In this document: positions 14,293 to 22,795 of the stretch, piece after piece
Layout: each line of letters begins with the position of its first letter
Position numbering within the stretch: position 1 is the stretch's first letter
Assembly: GCA_963728145.1 (NCBI GenBank)
Contig: CAVSJA010000002.1
Coordinates: 868,001-932,000 of the forward strand
DNA from: CAVSJA01 sp963728145
GTDB lineage: Bacteria > Bacteroidota > Bacteroidia > Chitinophagales > Chitinophagaceae
Length of the DNA: 64,000 nt
Direction: 5' to 3'
Made by a program: the position numbers and the translations under genes
Notes under the pieces: generated by a model
Seen by the model: only the letters and a program-made list of their open reading frames with translations
The model's database searches: none
What the model was told of the DNA's origin: nothing

Positions 14293-15417
14293 TCACTTAC
14301 ATCCTTTTGTTACAATTACAATCTGACCATCGATAATTTCATAACTGGCAGCAATCGCCTTACAGATAAGGTCGAGTTTTCTATAAAAGTTTTCATTCCT
14401 AAGGTCGGCCGTTACAGTACAATTTCTTAACAACTCAAGGTCATAAACTATATTGATTCCATATTTTTTGCTGAGTTGGTTGAATACTTTTTCAAGAGGG
14501 GCTTCTTCAAATAACATGTTATCCTGTTCAGTGGCTGGAACTATCTCTGCAGGGTAAGCCAGTAAGTTTTTTTGAAACTTTTGTTCAGATTTTTTATAAA
14601 CGAGCTCCTGGTTGGGAGTTAGAATAATTCCTCCGGGCTGGCTATTTGATTTAGAATTTTTTGCTTCATTAACCTGAGAATATACGCTGACCTTGCCAGT
14701 TCTTACTGTTACCTGTATAATCGTATCCTTCTCAAAAGAGCGAACACTAAAATTCGTACCTAATACTTTAGTAACAATTTCATTGGCAAAAACTCTAAAT
14801 GGGCGCGCCGGGTTTCTTGTCACTTTAAAATAAGCCTCGCCGGATAAGTAGACGTCCCTCGTGTTGCTACTATCGAAGTCATTGGAATATCCAATGCGAC
14901 TATCGGGCGCCAGTTCAACAATGCTTTCATCTGGTAGCTTTAACCTGATCGGTTTTTGCGAAGTGTTTACACTTTCAATTAAATGTTTTGAGGGAGTTAC
15001 GGCACGATAGGCAAATTGTTCTGTGCCCTTATCCTGATATTGAAAGACGTAACCTGCAATTACAACGGCTCCAATAAGAACTGCGGCCGCTGCAAACCAC
15101 CATCTTCTTCTTGAAAGAGAAATCCGTTGACCAAAAGGGCTTGACTCTGTAAATCCAACGGTGTGGGTTTCTTCACTTATGGTTTGCAATAAACTCTTTA
15201 TTTCATTTTCTCTCTCATCGTCACTAATAACCCGCTCTTCTGTTTTTAAAGATTCCAGTATTTTTCTGGCCTCAGCAACTACCATATGCTTGTCTGGATG
15301 TTCCGAGAGCCAATTATTCCAAAAATCATCATCCGCTTTCTTTCCTTCGATTACCCACCGGATAAAATCATCATCTATTACAAAATCTGAGATGTCAAAC
15401 AATCTATAATCCTTCAT
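14293..15417 (-). CDS. FecR family anti-sigma factor
   Basis: This inner-membrane anti-sigma factor relays the state of the outer-membrane receptor to the ECF sigma factor. An N-terminal cytoplasmic region of about 105 residues is followed by one membrane span (residues about 106-127, after RRRWW). The periplasmic FecR domain follows (about 155-270), with the characteristic SGEAYFKVTRNPARPFRVFA stretch. A C-terminal DUF4974-like domain ends the protein (about 300-374; EAPLEKVFNQLSKKYGINI). It sits between the sigma gene and the STN-bearing SusC gene, so the receptor is its probable partner. The 374-residue length is usual. Confidence 0.95.
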   Translation of the reverse strand: MKDYRLFDISDFVIDDDFIRWVIEGKKADDDFWNNWLSEHPDKHMVVAEARKILESLKTEERVISDDERENEIKSLLQTISEETHTVGFTESSPFGQRISLSRRRWWFAAAAVLIGAVVIAGYVFQYQDKGTEQFAYRAVTPSKHLIESVNTSQKPIRLKLPDESIVELAPDSRIGYSNDFDSSNTRDVYLSGEAYFKVTRNPARPFRVFANEIVTKVLGTNFSVRSFEKDTIIQVTVRTGKVSVYSQVNEAKNSKSNSQPGGIILTPNQELVYKKSEQKFQKNLLAYPAEIVPATEQDNMLFEEAPLEKVFNQLSKKYGINIVYDLELLRNCTVTADLRNENFYRKLDLICKAIAASYEIIDGQIVIVTKGCK

Positions 15418-15536
15418 AAGCGCATATATCTATCTACATAAGTTCCGGTGGAACCGAAATTCTACTGCTTTTCTTGTAACTATTTTTTCGGGATTAATTA
15501 GACGCTTCTTTTTCAGCAAGTTAGTCTTGCGGAAAT

Positions 15537-16109
15537 TTAATTCGTGAGGAACTCTTCGTGCCAAAGGCTTCTAAGTTTTTGGATGGCTTCATGAAGCAGG
15601 TTGTAGACGGATTGCCGGTTGATATTCATGAGCTCAGCTATTTGGCCGTGGTCGAGATGCTGGTAATATTTCAAATAGATTATTTCCTTTTGTCTTTTGG
15701 AAAGTAATGAAAGGGTCTTCCTGAGCTTTAGTCCTTTTTCTTCTGAGATTTGCTTTTCAAGGGTGATCTTTTCAATGGAGAATTCATATAAGAACTCGTA
15801 TTCCTCCATACCAGGAGAAATTACCTCGTTAACGTTCCTGTGTAAAGCCTTTAGTGTTTTGTTTTTAATTGCTCGCAATAAGTAATACCTGGGCGATATA
15901 ATGGTACCAATGGTCTCTCTCCTTTGCCACAAACTGATGAACACCTCTTGTATGCAGTCCTTAATCAATCCGTGATCCTTCGTAAACCGCGAAGCGTAGT
16001 GGTAAAGATCATCATAATACATTCTCATGAGGGAGGCAAGCGCGGATTCATCTCCTTGCTGCAATTGCTTTATTAAACCAGGTTTTGGTGGTGTTGAAAA
16101 ATCTCCCAT
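15537..16109 (-). CDS. ECF RNA polymerase sigma factor, RpoE/FecI-like
   Basis: The start chosen at 16109 gives a protein of 190 residues beginning MGDFSTPPKP; the longer frame to 16142 adds a non-family extension. Sigma region 2 (about residues 15-85) contains LYHYASRFTKDHGLIKDCIQEVFISLW, read here as two parts, LYHYASRFTKD and IQEVFISLW. Region 4 (about 125-180) is a helix-turn-helix with LSKRQKEIIYLKY and HGQIAELMNINRQSVYN. It heads a sigma/anti-sigma/SusC/SusD series and probably activates it when FecR releases it. Promoters recognised by ECF sigmas cannot be called from this sequence alone. Confidence 0.95.
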   Translation of the reverse strand: MGDFSTPPKPGLIKQLQQGDESALASLMRMYYDDLYHYASRFTKDHGLIKDCIQEVFISLWQRRETIGTIISPRYYLLRAIKNKTLKALHRNVNEVISPGMEEYEFLYEFSIEKITLEKQISEEKGLKLRKTLSLLSKRQKEIIYLKYYQHLDHGQIAELMNINRQSVYNLLHEAIQKLRSLWHEEFLTN

Positions 16110-16378
16110 AAGAGCAGTAATAAATAACAATGACGAATTCAAAATAACTTCAAGCCAATAACCTCCAAAAATCTTAGCCTGTCAAGTTAGAAAAAAATAA
16201 TAATATATTGTTCTACTGGTCAAAGACTATGAATTTTTAATAAAAGCTGCTTGTTTAAGTACAAACCTTTAGCTGGCCACCCAACCTCGGCTTATTGAAA
16301 AGGGATTTTTTTGGGGGAACCTATCAGAAATCAAAGACTCAGTTCGTTATACTGGCATCTTAGTGAACCCCGTGCCTT

Positions 16379-16777
16379 ATGCAGAAAGTTTTATTGATTA
16401 TCGCATTCTTGAGTATTGCCGCCATCACCCATTCTCAAAAAATAAGAGTGGTAGAAAATAGCGCGCTAGCCAAAATAGTAGCGAAAATAAAAGGCGAGGA
16501 ATTATATGCGATCACCCTTGGTAAAACCATTTTCATTAGTTGCAAAAAAGAAGAATTTTTTGAGAAGCAGTGGTGGGTGAAGCATGAACTTGCTCACGTG
16601 AGTCAATATCAAAAACACGGCATCCTACGCTTCCTGGCGCTTTACGTCTACTACGCAGTATTTCATCCCAAGTCAGTTAACCCCTTTGAAATGGAGGCTG
16701 AAGTTGCGGAACGGTCCGGTGAATCATCCCTTGTTCATTTGTCCCCAAATAGAACCTCATCAAATCCAAAGAAATAA
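16379..16777 (+). CDS. Small exported HExxH protein, DUF4157-like
   Basis: This protein of 132 residues has a signal peptide (about residues 1-19, cleavage after THSQ) and the zinc-protease-type motif HELAHVSQY at about residues 70-78. The order HExxH followed by a downstream glutamate (FEMEAEVAE, about 101-109) matches the short DUF4157-type domain of Bacteroidota. Catalytic activity has not been established for these small versions. It is divergent from the ECF sigma gene and separated from it by about 270 bases. The C-terminal tail after the core is polar and probably disordered. Confidence 0.75.
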   Translation: MQKVLLIIAFLSIAAITHSQKIRVVENSALAKIVAKIKGEELYAITLGKTIFISCKKEEFFEKQWWVKHELAHVSQYQKHGILRFLALYVYYAVFHPKSVNPFEMEAEVAERSGESSLVHLSPNRTSSNPKK

Positions 16778-16879
16778 AATTCCAAATTCCGCAATTCGTT
16801 GGCGAAAACCGGCGATTTTTTTAGGACTATCTTGCCAATCTTTGCTCACAATTCTTTTCATGCTTACTAACGATCATAA

Positions 16880-19075
16880 ATGCGGTCGCTTATGAGATTA
16901 TCCTTTTATGTACACTTCTTTGTTTTATTTCTATTGACTGAAGGACATGGTCAGCAAGTATGGAATACTTCTTCGGAAAGATTAATGGATGCCGATTGGC
17001 TCATTATTCCAGTGAAGCAAAAGGCCACAGTTTTTAAATCTGATGACGGGAAGCAGATTATCTTATTCAATGGTCTTGTCAAACGAAGTTTCAGAATTAC
17101 CCCCAATGTCGCCTGTATTGATTATAAAAATATGAATAATGGTCAACAACTACTCCGAGCTGTCAAACCTGAAGCAAGATTGACCATCAATAGTAGGGAT
17201 TATAACGTTGGCGGTCTTTATGGCCAAAAAGAAAATGCATATCTCTTATATGAATGGATCGACGACTTATCAAAAGGGGAAAATGATTTTCAGTTTGTGT
17301 CATACGATGTGAAAAATATTGAGCCTTATATAAAGTGGAAGTATGATGGCGGGGCTATGAATAAACATCAACCGACCGGCAAAATGATTTCATTCAGCTA
17401 TCGTTCATCAATTCCTGCTCTCGATGGGTTGCATGTAAAAGTAAACTATGAAATTTACGACGGTTTGCCACTCACCTGTAAATGGATTTCCATCAAAAAT
17501 GATAGCAAGAATATTTTTAAGCTTGATAAAGTAGTGAGCGAAATTCTTGCTGTTGTAGAAGAGGAAAGTGCAGTTGTAGGAGAGGAAGAAAAAATGAAGG
17601 TACAGCATGGCATCTACATAGAAACAAATTATGCCTTTAACAATGCAATGCGTTATGATATCAGCGATCAAACCTCGCATTGGAAGGCGGACACAACTTA
17701 TACTTCCCAGGTTAATTATAACCTCACCACGCCCTGCTTGTTTGAAGTTTATCCTGAAAAGGCGCCTGGTATTGAACTGCAACCAGGAGAAGGCTTTGAA
17801 TCTGTTCGTTCCTATGAATTATTAATGGATAGTTATGACCGGGAAAGAAGAGGGCTTGCCATTCGAAAAATGTACCGCGCTATTGCTCCATGGACCACGG
17901 CCAATCCCATCTTCATGCATTTGGTGAGTAAGAATGATGAAGAGGTGAGAACAGCGATCGATCAATGTGCGGCAACTGGATACGAAGCTTTGATTCTGAG
18001 TTTTGGGAGCCACATGAATATGGAAGACAGTTCCGCAACCAATATTGCACGTTGGAAAAAACATGCAGACTATGCGCATGGCAAGGGAATTAAGATCGGT
18101 GGCTATTCCTTATTCAGCTCCCGGAAAATAAGTGATGAAGATGATGTTATTAGCCCAAAAACTGGTAAGCCCGGTGGTGCTTTTTTTGGAAACGCTCCAT
18201 GCTTTGCGAGTAAATGGGGATTGGCCTATCGCAACAAAATAAAATACTTTTTCTCTCAAACAGGATTTGATATCTGGGAAAACGATGGTCCCTATCCCGG
18301 CGATGTATGTGCTTCAACTACTCACCCCGGTCACAAAGGTTTGGATGATTCACAATGGCGGCAAATGGAAATTCAAAAGGAATTGTATCGATGGTTGAAT
18401 GAGCGGGGAGTTTATATTAATGCACCAGATTGGTATTTTTTAGATGGGACACATAAGATTGCCATTGGTTATCGGGAAGTGAATTTTTCTTTGCCAAGAG
18501 AAAATCAAAAGATCCTCAACCGGCAAAACATATTTGACGGCACCTGGGAAAAAACTCCATCGATGGGCTGGGGCTTTGTACCATTGACTAAATACCAGGG
18601 AGGTGGACCAGAAGCGGTGCTGGAGCCGCTTGCAGATCATTTGAAAGATTATGAACAATTGATGATGCAATACTACGGAGCGGGTGTCCAGGCCTGTTAC
18701 AGGGGGCCAAGGTTATATGATACTGAAGAAACAAGACAGACAGTAATAAAGGTAATTACCTGGTATAAACGGTATCGCGATATTCTTAATTCCGACATAA
18801 TTCACCTGAGAAGAGCTGATGGCAGAGATTGGGATGGGATTTTGCACGTGAACCCTCAACTCAAAACAAAGGGATTGGTCATGCTGTATAATCCATTGAA
18901 GGAAAAAATCACAAGGACAATCAAATTGCCTTTATACTACACAGGATTAGTTCAAAGCGCAAGAATATCAGAGAAAGGGTTGAATCCACAGACACGGAAA
19001 CTAAATAGTAAGGCTGAGATTGAATTGACCTTCACCATCGATGCGGAAGATTACACATGGTTCTTGATTGAGTGA
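16880..19075 (+). CDS. Secreted glycoside hydrolase-like protein (alpha-galactosidase clan, family uncertain)
   Basis: This 731-residue protein begins with a signal peptide (about 1-24, ending GHGQ). A start at 16892 is equally possible. The N-terminal half (about 30-320) looks like the beta-sandwich of GH36-type enzymes. The central part (about 340-640) looks like a (beta/alpha)8 barrel: FMHLVSKNDEEVRTAIDQ opens it, and FDIWENDGPYPGDVC near residue 462 places an Asp where a GH27/GH36 nucleophile would be. The C-terminus (about 650-731) reads as a beta-sandwich cap. I cannot assign a substrate, and the GH36 assignment rests on layout rather than an alignment. Three metabolic genes follow closely on the same strand. 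Confidence 0.65.
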   Translation: MRSLMRLSFYVHFFVLFLLTEGHGQQVWNTSSERLMDADWLIIPVKQKATVFKSDDGKQIILFNGLVKRSFRITPNVACIDYKNMNNGQQLLRAVKPEARLTINSRDYNVGGLYGQKENAYLLYEWIDDLSKGENDFQFVSYDVKNIEPYIKWKYDGGAMNKHQPTGKMISFSYRSSIPALDGLHVKVNYEIYDGLPLTCKWISIKNDSKNIFKLDKVVSEILAVVEEESAVVGEEEKMKVQHGIYIETNYAFNNAMRYDISDQTSHWKADTTYTSQVNYNLTTPCLFEVYPEKAPGIELQPGEGFESVRSYELLMDSYDRERRGLAIRKMYRAIAPWTTANPIFMHLVSKNDEEVRTAIDQCAATGYEALILSFGSHMNMEDSSATNIARWKKHADYAHGKGIKIGGYSLFSSRKISDEDDVISPKTGKPGGAFFGNAPCFASKWGLAYRNKIKYFFSQTGFDIWENDGPYPGDVCASTTHPGHKGLDDSQWRQMEIQKELYRWLNERGVYINAPDWYFLDGTHKIAIGYREVNFSLPRENQKILNRQNIFDGTWEKTPSMGWGFVPLTKYQGGGPEAVLEPLADHLKDYEQLMMQYYGAGVQACYRGPRLYDTEETRQTVIKVITWYKRYRDILNSDIIHLRRADGRDWDGILHVNPQLKTKGLVMLYNPLKEKITRTIKLPLYYTGLVQSARISEKGLNPQTRKLNSKAEIELTFTIDAEDYTWFLIE

Positions 19076-19125
19076 GATTCTTGCTGAATAACAAACTAAA
19101 ACTGTCAAATAACAATTGGGAATCG

Positions 19126-19695
19126 ATGAATAGCCGAATGATCATTCTGAACCTGGCATTAACACTGGACGGATTCATCGAAGGTCCTAACGGAGAAATT
19201 GATTGGCTGGTGAGGGATGAAAGCATTGATTTTGGGGATATACTGGAAGAAATACTAAGTGACAAGGATGCGATATTTTACGGAAGGATCAGTTATGAAA
19301 AATGGGGAAATTATCAACCCCTGGAGGGAGCGAGTCAAAAACTAAAAGACGCATACAAATCGCTCCACAGCAAAACGAAATATGTTTTCTCAAAGTCGGT
19401 AAAGTCAGACAATAGCAATGCGATATTCATTAATGACAATATACTCGGCACCGTAAATGCGATCAAACAACAACCCGGTAAAAATATCTGGCTATATGGC
19501 GGCAGCAGCCTTATCACAACCTTTTTAAACCTGGATCTGGTTGATCTGTTCAAACTCGCAGTTCATCCCGTATTAATTGGAAAGGGCAAGCCGCTATTTG
19601 AAAATATAAAAGACCGGCATCGCCTGAAACTTTTGGATAGTAAGAGCTACAAATCAGGAGTAATTCTATTGACTTACGAAACAATCAGGGATTAA
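19126..19695 (+). CDS. Dihydrofolate reductase family (RibD C-terminal domain) protein
   Basis: The start at 19126 (MNSRMIILNLALTLDGFIEG) fits the family; the open frame extends back to 19072 without family-like sequence. Family hallmarks are the N-terminal strand with TLDGFIEGPNGEIDW, the GRISYEKW segment near residue 50, and the C-terminal nucleotide-binding stretch IWLYGGSSLITTFL followed by HPVLIGKGKPLF. Such stand-alone proteins are NAD(P)H-dependent reductases of unknown substrate, and true folate reduction is not implied. It is followed two bases later by the oxidoreductase gene, so the two are probably co-transcribed. Confidence 0.9.
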   Translation: MNSRMIILNLALTLDGFIEGPNGEIDWLVRDESIDFGDILEEILSDKDAIFYGRISYEKWGNYQPLEGASQKLKDAYKSLHSKTKYVFSKSVKSDNSNAIFINDNILGTVNAIKQQPGKNIWLYGGSSLITTFLNLDLVDLFKLAVHPVLIGKGKPLFENIKDRHRLKLLDSKSYKSGVILLTYETIRD

Positions 19696-19697
19696 CA

Positions 19698-20657
19698 TTG
19701 AAAGCAATTTACTATACCGAATACGGCTCCTACGATGTACTTCAAATAAAGGAAGTTGAAAAACCAGCTCCGAAAGAAGATGAAGTGCTGATAAAAGTGC
19801 ATGCGGCATCGATCAACTCCTGGGATTGGGGCCTGGTAACCGGAACTCCTAAGATCTTTCGATTATTCGCAAGCAAACCAAAACACAAAATCGCAGGCGC
19901 TGATGTTGCCGGTACAGTTGAATCCGTTGGTACCAAAGTCACAAAGCTTCGTCCCGGTGACAGGGTATACGGTGATCTTTGTGAGAATGGCTTTGGCGCT
20001 TTTGCTGAGTACACCTGTGCACGTGAAAATGCATTGACGTTAATTCCTAGTGAGATGAGTTTTCCAGAAGCTGCTGCAATTCCCCAGGCGGGTCTGCTTG
20101 CGCTTCAAAGTTTTCGTTATAAAATGAATATTCAACAAGGTCAAACCATCCTGATAAACGGTGCCGGTGGAGGAGTGGGCAGCTTTGGCATTCAGCTCGC
20201 AAAGCTCTATGGAGCAGAAGTAAGCGGTGTCGATCATCCGAAAAAATTTGATATGATGCGCTCCATCGGTTGCGACCATTTTATTGACTATACAAAAATG
20301 GATTTTACTAAGATGGATATGAAATATGACTACATTCTCGATGTGAATACCGATCGTTCCATATTCAGCTATCTCCGGACGCTTAAAACCGGCGGTACAT
20401 ACGTAACAGTTGGAGGTCACCTTGATAAACTATTAGCGATCTTCCTTTTGAACCCTCTGGTCCGGTTATTCACTGGAAAACGTCTTAGGGTCCTTCCGTT
20501 AAAGGCAAACAAGGACCTCGATCAACTGAGTTCACTTTACAAGGAAGGTAAATTGAAGTGCATCATCGACGGTCCCTATAAACTTGAACAAGGCGTCGAG
20601 GCATTCAAGGCATTTAGTAATAGCGACTTCAAAGGCAAGATTGTAATAACAGTATAA
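19698..20657 (+). CDS. NAD(P)-dependent zinc-less medium-chain alcohol dehydrogenase/quinone oxidoreductase
   Basis: This protein of 319 residues appears to use a TTG start (19698). It has the GroES-like N-terminal domain (VHAASINSWDW, GADVAGTVESVGTKV) and a Rossmann domain with the nucleotide loop GAGGGVGSFGIQLAKLYGAEV near residues 154-174. It lacks the structural zinc Cys cluster, as expected for the quinone-oxidoreductase branch. The substrate is unknown. It lies two bases after the DHFR-family gene and eight bases before the SRPBCC gene, which suggests one operon. Confidence 0.92.
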   Translation: MKAIYYTEYGSYDVLQIKEVEKPAPKEDEVLIKVHAASINSWDWGLVTGTPKIFRLFASKPKHKIAGADVAGTVESVGTKVTKLRPGDRVYGDLCENGFGAFAEYTCARENALTLIPSEMSFPEAAAIPQAGLLALQSFRYKMNIQQGQTILINGAGGGVGSFGIQLAKLYGAEVSGVDHPKKFDMMRSIGCDHFIDYTKMDFTKMDMKYDYILDVNTDRSIFSYLRTLKTGGTYVTVGGHLDKLLAIFLLNPLVRLFTGKRLRVLPLKANKDLDQLSSLYKEGKLKCIIDGPYKLEQGVEAFKAFSNSDFKGKIVITV

Positions 20658-20664
20658 GAATCTG

Positions 20665-21108
20665 ATGGCGGCTATAAAATTTTCAGAGCGAATCCTGATC
20701 AACTGCCCACAAGAAGTCGCGTTCGATTACACGCAAGACTACGGCAATCGTTTGAATTGGGATACCTTTTTGAAAAGAGCTCAATTAATGGATGGAGCTT
20801 CAGCAGCTGCTTTGGGCGTAAAGGCATATTGTGTTTCGCGTAACGGACTTGGTATGGTAACGGAATACGTTTCATTTAACCGGCCAAAAGCGACAGCGAT
20901 CAAAATGACTAAAGGTCCTTTCATTTTCAAGGACTTTTTGGGTTCGTGGACATTCAAGGATGCAGGGAATTCAACGACTGAAGTAATTTTTCTTTATTCA
21001 TACACTCTTCGTTTTCCTTTCAGTTTATTCGCGGGGCTTATAAAAAACAATCTGCAATCTAATGTTAGGCAAAGGTTAATTGATCTTAAAAGAAACATTG
21101 AGAATTGA
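20665..21108 (+). CDS. SRPBCC (START/polyketide cyclase-like) family protein
   Basis: This protein of 147 residues shows the SRPBCC pattern: an opening strand FSERILINCPQEVAFDYTQDYGNRLNWD, read as FSERILINCPQEVAF then DYTQDYGNRLNWD, and a last long helix LFAGLIKNNLQSNVRQRLIDLK. The fold makes a hydrophobic ligand pocket, and the ligand is unknown. It ends the plus-strand operon and is followed by a strong bidirectional terminator. Confidence 0.85.
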   Translation: MAAIKFSERILINCPQEVAFDYTQDYGNRLNWDTFLKRAQLMDGASAAALGVKAYCVSRNGLGMVTEYVSFNRPKATAIKMTKGPFIFKDFLGSWTFKDAGNSTTEVIFLYSYTLRFPFSLFAGLIKNNLQSNVRQRLIDLKRNIEN

Positions 21109-21134
21109 GATTGTTAGCTGGTTGCATTTTGAAA

Positions 21135-21181
21135 TTAAACAAAGAACCAAAGGGATCTATTCACTTTGGTTCTTTGTTTAA
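21135..21181. terminator. Bidirectional terminator between convergent genes
   Basis: A perfect 18-bp stem (21135-21152 with 21164-21181) encloses an 11-base loop. A/T-rich flanks on both sides let it serve the SRPBCC operon on the plus strand and the haloperoxidase gene on the minus strand. Confidence 0.85.
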
Positions 21182-21205
21182 CCTCGCACAGACCGCAAGT
21201 ATGAA

Positions 21206-22555
21206 TTACTTCTTAAACTTCACTACATTCAAAACATTTTTTGCAATCTTTTCTCCTTGCTTTCGTCCTTCGACGCAGGAATAAGTGTAATGGATGCCGC
21301 CATAAACTCTTGCATTACCAACATCCACCGCCATTTCATTAAATGAATTGTATGTGCGTGGAGCCATGCCGAGATAATCATAGGTATGAAGGGTAAACCG
21401 GTAATTGTCTCCTAAAGCATCAGTTAAAACATATGCCACAGCGCCTGCCATTTGCGAGTGAGCAGATGGAAATTCGGGATGTGGGGGCATAGCTATGAAT
21501 GGACTCCAGTCCGTGTGACCTAATACATTTCTTATATAACGGGTTGGTCTTTCCTGCAAAACCGAGTATTTGACCTTCCAGCAATTGATCATTGCTTCAG
21601 CAAAAGCAAGTCCCAGCTTTACATGAGCAAGTGTATAGAAATCCAATTTAGGATTTTCAACATGCATAACCTGGCTGAATGTTGAAAGGTAATTGACAGC
21701 CTGGGGATAGCCTGGATTGTCCCGGTAAAATAATGCAGTTGCCTTTTGTTCTGCTGTCAATGTTTTCGACACATCATATACTTCCCTCACCATCGTAGCA
21801 TAAGCAGAATTAGTATCGAGCGAATAAGGTGGAGGAAGTGGAGATGCGGTACCTGCATCGACTCCCTGTACAAATCGCCTGTTATTTCCCCAGTAAGGTT
21901 CAGCAATACCAGTGGGATTAGGTGCGGTATTTTTCCATGATCCGATACCTCCATTCGGGGTGTAAGGATCATTGGCATGGTCCGATCCGTCTGTTGTGGA
22001 CCAGGTAAAAATTTTTTCAGCTACAATTCTTCCAAAATCTTTGGAACGTTGAAATATTTCTGCATTATTAATTTCTGTCTGATACTGGTTATTCAATGCA
22101 GTTTCCAAAGAATCCAGTGAAATCAATACAGCAGGGGAAACATTTGAAGCAGTGAAAAAATGTTTGTTCATATATGCCAGCGCTGCATTGGCGCAGGTGG
22201 GCCAATGATACGCCTTGCCTGGTTGCGTTGTTGGCATCGCAGGCATATCCGTTAATTGACCGGTGAGAGATTTGTAAGCGGGCATTCCCGGAAGTACGGC
22301 TTCATACAATGCAATTCCACAATAAGCAAAATAACGATGCCCGTGTCGTCCGAAAGGATTCGCGGTTGTGGGTGTACGCAGGGTATTTAGTTGCAGATCC
22401 AGCCATTTTTGTGCAACTTCTGCCGAATAGGTCTTGGTTAATTTTAAATCATTCGGATCCAAATCAGGGTATTTTGAGCAGGAAGAGTAAATACCTGCAA
22501 CGATTACAATCAAAGCAATCTTCTTTAATTGAAACAAGGATAAAGTCGTTCTCAT
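21206..22555 (-). CDS. Vanadium-dependent haloperoxidase/PAP2-superfamily lipoprotein
   Basis: This protein of 449 residues has a lipoprotein signal (VAGIYSSC, Cys26). The vanadate/phosphate-binding motifs of the superfamily are visible: a Lys/Arg site in WKVKYSVLQERPTRYI (about residues 320-335), FPSAHS (about 362-367), and RVYGGIHYTYSCVEGRKQG (about 415-433), which carries the catalytic His. Family members oxidise halides or act as acid phosphatases, and the sequence alone cannot decide which. It stands alone, convergent with the upstream operon and divergent from the kinase genes. Confidence 0.88.
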   Translation of the reverse strand: MRTTLSLFQLKKIALIVIVAGIYSSCSKYPDLDPNDLKLTKTYSAEVAQKWLDLQLNTLRTPTTANPFGRHGHRYFAYCGIALYEAVLPGMPAYKSLTGQLTDMPAMPTTQPGKAYHWPTCANAALAYMNKHFFTASNVSPAVLISLDSLETALNNQYQTEINNAEIFQRSKDFGRIVAEKIFTWSTTDGSDHANDPYTPNGGIGSWKNTAPNPTGIAEPYWGNNRRFVQGVDAGTASPLPPPYSLDTNSAYATMVREVYDVSKTLTAEQKATALFYRDNPGYPQAVNYLSTFSQVMHVENPKLDFYTLAHVKLGLAFAEAMINCWKVKYSVLQERPTRYIRNVLGHTDWSPFIAMPPHPEFPSAHSQMAGAVAYVLTDALGDNYRFTLHTYDYLGMAPRTYNSFNEMAVDVGNARVYGGIHYTYSCVEGRKQGEKIAKNVLNVVKFKK

Positions 22556-22590
22556 TTTTAAAAGTTTTAATTGAAGAATAGTTATGAAAC

Positions 22591-22598
22591 CAAAACTA
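22591..22598 (-). promoter_or_regulatory. Candidate -7 box for the haloperoxidase gene
   Basis: On the minus strand this reads TAGTTTTG, matching TAnnTTTG, and would start a transcript about 30 bases before the ATG. No good TTTG box lies 19-21 bases upstream of it, so the call is weak. The rest of 22599-22795 shows no gene. Confidence 0.35.
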
Positions 22599-22795
22599 CC
22601 CTCGCCAATAAGGGATAATTTTTTATTTCGGCAGGTTGTAGATGATAGATAGCAGATGCATCACCCAATAAACTCATTGCCATTTGCCGACGACAAACTG
22701 CTTTTGCAGAAAAAGAAAATACACTCGCCTAAAAAGCAGCGCCGCAATGATTTTTATTCAACCGATTAAGTACTTTAGTATAACAAGGCAGTTCT

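Noticed and set aside
20040..20420. Minus-strand 126-codon frame inside the MDR oxidoreductase gene
   Set aside because: It is a shadow of a well-supported coding frame and shows no protein-like features.
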